Shown here piece after piece: positions 37,160 through 38,035 of a stretch of DNA of 38,035 bases. Origin of the DNA: an uncultured bacterium (GTDB lineage: Bacteria > Verrucomicrobiota > Kiritimatiellia > RFP12 > UBA1067). Made by a program: the position numbers and the translations under genes. The stretch lies in NCBI GenBank assembly GCA_902799955.1, contig CADCCQ010000021.1:1-38035 (forward strand), in the 5' to 3' direction. Position 1 is the stretch's first letter, and each line of letters starts with the position of its first letter. Below the pieces are notes generated by a model. It saw only the letters and a list, made by a program, of their open reading frames with translations, made no database searches and had not been told where the DNA came from.

Positions 37160-37623
37160 TGCTGGCTTTCCTCCATGTTCTGCGCTTCTGCGTCTTCTTC
37201 GATTACGATGCGGACGAACTCCTCCGGCCCGTATGCCTTGCGGAGGTCGAGGCGCGTGACTTGCGCATCGTCCCTCCATACATGGGCGCGGGTCGCGGCG
37301 TCGAGAACGGTCTTCGCCATGTTGTCGAGGTCGGGACGCGTGGTCTTGGGCGTGATGGCCGCCCGTGCCTTTTTGCTCCATGACTTGGGAGCGGCGAAAC
37401 AGAACGTGACCATTACGCGGACCGGCCCCTCGAACGGCTTGAACCCCCTCGGCCTCCCCGACAGAATCACCGCCCAATACAGGGACATGGCGCTCTTCAC
37501 CTTGCCCTTCGTGTAATAGCGCGGTCGCCCGCCGACAACCATCAGCCCCTTCTGCTGGGGAGTGGCGGTCGGGATTTCGATTCGCGCGAAGGCGTTGATT
37601 CTGTTTTCTGTGGAGGAGTTCAT
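37156..37623 (-). CDS. rusA: RusA-like Holliday junction resolvase
   Basis: A 155-residue endonuclease of the RusA family, which cuts recombination intermediates. The catalytic region is TRPDLDNMAKTVLDAATRAHVWRDDAQV (about 95-122), with Asp98, Asp100 and the Asp118-Asp119 pair, followed by LRKAYGP. It ends in an ATGA overlap with the single-strand-binding candidate. Family call is confident. Confidence 0.92.
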   Translation of the reverse strand: MNSSTENRINAFARIEIPTATPQQKGLMVVGGRPRYYTKGKVKSAMSLYWAVILSGRPRGFKPFEGPVRVMVTFCFAAPKSWSKKARAAITPKTTRPDLDNMAKTVLDAATRAHVWRDDAQVTRLDLRKAYGPEEFVRIVIEEDAEAQNMEESQQ

Positions 37624-37638
37624 TCCTTGGATTCGCCC

Positions 37639-38035
37639 CTATATGGCGAGTTTGAACGTGCGGAAGGGCTCGCCCGTGACCGTGAATTTCTCCACAAGGT
37701 CGGCGGGCGCGTGGAGTTCCGCCGCGACGGACTTCCACGAGGTTGTCTTGCGGCCTTCTGATTGCCGCCAAGTCAACAGCGTCTTGCCATCCTCGGCCTT
37801 CATCGTGTCGGCGTCTTGCATTGCGTTCTCAAGGTCGGCACGTATCGCGGAGGCTTCAGCATCAAGCTCGGCCTTGGCCGCCTCGATGGACTTGAGCTTC
37901 TTCACGGCTTCGACCTGCGCCGGAGTCGCCGTGTAGATTTTGCCCTTCTCGCGGACGCGCCATACTGCTTTCGCATCTTCTTCGCTGACGCAGGGCGGCG
38001 GCTTGTTGGCGGCGACGTACTCATCCCACCACCAG
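37639..38035 (-). CDS. YqaJ-type exonuclease, C-terminal part (cut by window end)
   Basis: This frame enters at 38034 and runs to a stop at 37639, 131 codons. It starts WWWDEYVAANKPPPCVSEED, a helix-plus-proline segment that closes the nuclease domain in YqaJ proteins, then has a long charged helix (VKKLKSIEAAKAELDAEASA) and a small last domain with GKTLLTWRQSEGRKTTSWKS. The GTG at 37905 is an internal Val, not the start. It belongs with the fragment at 1-565. Confidence 0.88.
   Translation of the reverse strand, partial: WWWDEYVAANKPPPCVSEEDAKAVWRVREKGKIYTATPAQVEAVKKLKSIEAAKAELDAEASAIRADLENAMQDADTMKAEDGKTLLTWRQSEGRKTTSWKSVAAELHAPADLVEKFTVTGEPFRTFKLAI

Noticed and set aside
36794..37771. 325-codon minus-strand frame
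   Set aside because: Only the last 121 codons look like protein; the upstream part is the shadow of rusA and of the exonuclease end.
1..38035. CRISPR array, insertion sequence or transposase
   Set aside because: No regularly spaced repeats and no transposase motifs were seen on either strand.

Overview
The window is a nearly complete genome of a temperate tailed phage, about 38 kb and GC-rich. It appears circular: one gene, a YqaJ-type recombination exonuclease, is cut by the window ends, with its N-terminal part at 1-565 (minus strand) and its C-terminal part entering from 38035. The ends rejoin in frame if they share the dinucleotide AG. An integrase gene followed by the 3' half of a tRNA-Arg gene (an attP core with flanking arm repeats) shows that the free or circularised form was captured, not a prophage with host flanks. 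The signal peptides on tail-region proteins imply an envelope with Sec export. The C-terminal style of the integrase (DVLRHSYATY and NYRALA boxes) reminds me of integrases from Verrucomicrobiota and related PVC bacteria. That host guess is weak.

Layout. (1) 1-2137 and 34.4-38.0 kb, minus strand: replication and recombination genes. These are a replisome-organizer-like protein, a DnaC-type helicase loader, a putative annealing protein, two proteins with SSB-like C-terminal tips, a RusA resolvase and the YqaJ exonuclease, followed by a papain-like small protein and a long Ala/Lys/Glu-rich protein. (2) 2.14-2.76 kb: an AT-rich divergent promoter region with good sigma70-type promoters on both strands. 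(3) 2.76-9.30 kb, plus strand: about 20 small, tightly overlapping early genes including ArdC antirestriction protein, a DUF2958-like protein, a Lar-like zinc ribbon and a MerR/Xis-like DNA-binding protein. (4) 9.30-15.51 kb, minus strand: head module (portal, DNA methyltransferase, scaffold, major capsid, connector, minor head protein). (5) 15.6-17.5 kb, plus strand: repressor, integrase, attP. (6) 17.5-20.0 kb, minus strand: candidate lysis genes and a divergent tRNA-Tyr. (7) 20.0-22.7 kb, minus strand: a ParB, radical SAM and two small basic proteins that share an N-terminal motif. (8) 22.8-33.8 kb, minus strand: tail genes, terminase large and small subunits.

How it works together. The repressor promoter and the early plus-strand promoter share a near-identical 16-bp element over their -10 boxes, so one repressor may control both itself and the early anti-restriction operon. 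The early operon would protect incoming DNA; the opposite arm would replicate and recombine it; the long minus-strand block would build virions and lyse the cell. The head genes are separated from terminase and tail by the lysogeny region, an unusual order. The most novel-looking unit is the ParB-radical SAM-KCKMGWGSS cassette at 20.0-22.7 kb.
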